Assembly: GCA_945874515.1 (NCBI GenBank)
Contig: CAMCHA010000033.1
Location: 1 to 10,662 of the forward strand
From: Asaia bogorensis
GTDB taxonomy: Bacteria; Pseudomonadota; Alphaproteobacteria; Acetobacterales; Acetobacteraceae
Length of the DNA: 10,662 nucleotides
Reading direction: 5' to 3'
In this document: piece after piece, positions 9,953 to 10,662 of the stretch
How positions within the stretch are numbered: the first letter of the stretch is position 1
Layout of the letters: every line of letters begins with the position of its first letter
Notes under the pieces: generated by a model
Seen by the model: only the letters and a program-made list of their open reading frames with translations
What the model was told of the DNA's origin: nothing
Database searches by the model: none
Translations under genes and position numbers: made by a program

Positions 9953-10094
9953 AAGACTTGTTCAGGCCGCTTTTTGACCGCGACAGGGCGAAACCTGCCA
10001 CGCCGACGCCGGTTGCGAAAGGGTTTTCCGCACAAGACAATGACATTGCCCGACGCCGGCGCGCGGCACCGCGCCCCTTCCCCCTGCAGCACAA

Positions 10095-10127
10095 AACAAA
10101 GCAATATTTTGCCCGGGCTTGCCCGGC
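10095..10127 (-). terminator. Probable terminator after the hypothetical gene
   Basis: Immediately after the stop of the 147-residue gene, in minus sense, CCGGG (10126-10122) pairs with CCCGG (10117-10113) around a 4-base CAAG loop. A stretch rich in A and T follows, ending in T-runs (CTTTG, TTTTG). The T-tract is displaced from the stem, so efficiency is uncertain. Its presence suggests metY has its own promoter. Confidence 0.4.
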
Positions 10128-10129
10128 CC

Positions 10130-10573
10130 TTAATCGGGTGGTGTCAGGCTCAGGCGCTTGATGGCAATGCCGCGCAAAGGCGGGGCGCGATGGCCCTGCC
10201 GCGGCGGGCTATGCAAATGCGGCACGCGGATCACCAAACGGGTCGGCCCCTCATCGGCGCGCGGCAAGATTGGGCCGGCGAGCAGATTCTTTCCCGGGCC
10301 GCGCCGCAGCAGGGGATAAAGCTCGCCATCCACAATCAGGGATAGCGCATCCAGGTTGGCGGGGTGGCCGAAATCCACCAATTCCAACCAGGCGCGCAGC
10401 GGGTAGCGGCGATCAATCAAAATGGTCAAAGCCGCTTCCGCCCCCGGGCCGGTCCAGCGAAAGGCGCCCTCCGGCCCTTCCTCGGGCGCGTGGAATTGCC
10501 CGACCTCAGGCAGATCGGAAGCAGCGTCAAAGACAAAGCGCTCAGGCAGCGCCGTTTCAGCGGATTGGCTCAT
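10130..10573 (-). CDS. Hypothetical protein, 147 residues
   Basis: I do not recognise this protein. It reads as a genuine gene: an uninterrupted frame with normal residue composition, ATG start, a stop followed by a terminator-like hairpin, and no better frame on either strand. It has no signal peptide and no membrane segment. Alternating hydrophobic stretches (AALTILIDRRYPLRAWLELVDFG, 47-69; LDALSLIVDGELYPLLRRG, 74-92; TRLVIRVPHL, 111-120; LRGIAIKRLSL, 133-143) suggest a mostly beta, sandwich-like fold; this is an inference from pattern only. An aromatic W40 and several Gly/Pro turns fit that. No ribosome site is visible before the ATG; an AT-rich TTAAAA lies 7 bases upstream. The upstream in-frame stop rules out a longer version. 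Confidence 0.65.
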   Translation of the reverse strand: MSQSAETALPERFVFDAASDLPEVGQFHAPEEGPEGAFRWTGPGAEAALTILIDRRYPLRAWLELVDFGHPANLDALSLIVDGELYPLLRRGPGKNLLAGPILPRADEGPTRLVIRVPHLHSPPRQGHRAPPLRGIAIKRLSLTPPD

Positions 10574-10616
10574 GCAAGACTTTTAACAGGTGATGCGCGG
10601 CAGAAGCCAGAGCGGC

Positions 10617-10662
10617 CTAGCCGAAGCTTTCCCGCCGGCACCGCTCGGCGTAGTTTCTGGCC
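10617..10662 (-). CDS. C-terminal end of a gene entering from the right edge (partial)
   Basis: One minus-strand frame from the window edge to a TAG at 10619-10617 gives a natural-looking C-terminus, ARNYAERCRRESFG. Such an Ala/Arg/Tyr-rich helix ending in an aromatic is common at the end of GT-B glycosyltransferases, but 14 residues cannot identify a family. A second frame stays open to a TGA that overlaps the next ATG (ATGA at 10573-10570) and is the main alternative. The gap to the 147-residue gene would be 43 bases, consistent with one operon. Confidence 0.35.
   Translation of the reverse strand, partial: ARNYAERCRRESFG

Larger units (their letters stand above)
9919..10129 (-). promoter_or_regulatory. 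Upstream region of metY with palindrome and repeats
   Basis: About 210 bases lie between the hypothetical gene and metY. I see no convincing coding frame here. Contents in the transcription sense: an AT-rich stretch after the upstream hairpin, the 10-mer CCGGCGTCGG at 10059-10050 and again at 10012-10003, an 11-base palindrome CAATG-T-CATTG (10048-10038), a small bulged hairpin TGCGGAAA/TTTCGCA just downstream of it, and the hairpin by the ribosome site. The metY promoter probably lies here, but I could not place a -35/-10 pair. No SAM-II or SAH riboswitch core was found. Confidence 0.45.

Noticed and set aside
9919..10129. SAM-II or SAH riboswitch upstream of metY
   Set aside because: These classes are common before methionine genes in alphaproteobacteria, so I looked for their conserved cores on the minus strand and did not find them. 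A covariance search could still overrule this.

Overview
The window is GC-rich (roughly 60-65% by eye) and densely packed, with short gaps and many ATGA or TGATG gene junctions. Gene content and protein style point to an alphaproteobacterium of the Rhodospirillales, most likely Acetobacteraceae (Roseomonas-like). That placement is inferred from recognised protein families and local gene order, not from a database search. Nearly everything is chromosomal core metabolism. I see no phage genes, insertion sequences, CRISPR arrays, tRNA or rRNA genes, or defence-type islands.

Layout. Positions 1-585 (minus) hold the N-terminal 195 codons of purM, purine biosynthesis, running off the left edge and apparently starting at a CTG codon. 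A 62-base divergent spacer follows, with a two-copy, 11-base-period direct repeat. From 648 to 7497 (plus) six genes run almost without gaps: a secreted DUF2066-type protein, a CDP-alcohol phosphatidyltransferase, an AI-2E/PerM-family membrane protein, an Hda-type AAA+ regulator of DnaA, polyphosphate kinase (ppk1), and an exopolyphosphatase/GppA-family phosphatase (ppx). A 70-base convergent gap separates them from the minus-strand genes.

On the minus strand, transcribed right to left, are the last codons of a gene entering from the right edge (low confidence), an unrecognised 147-residue protein (10130-10573), a 214-base regulatory spacer, an O-acetylhomoserine sulfhydrylase (metY-type, 8614-9915), and hemB (7568-8617), which overlaps metY by an ATGA junction.

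How they work together. Ppk1 and Ppx form a make/break pair for polyphosphate. They sit downstream of the replication-initiation regulator Hda and two membrane genes, so phospholipid headgroup synthesis, replication control and phosphate storage are physically linked, although functional coupling is only inferred. The metY-hemB pair joins sulfur amino-acid synthesis to tetrapyrrole synthesis.

I did not find an evident undescribed system. The points most worth checking are regulatory: the purM CTG start, the tandem repeat between purM and the polyphosphate operon, a possible leaderless ppk1 transcript from a promoter overlapping the hda stop codon, and the structured spacer upstream of metY.
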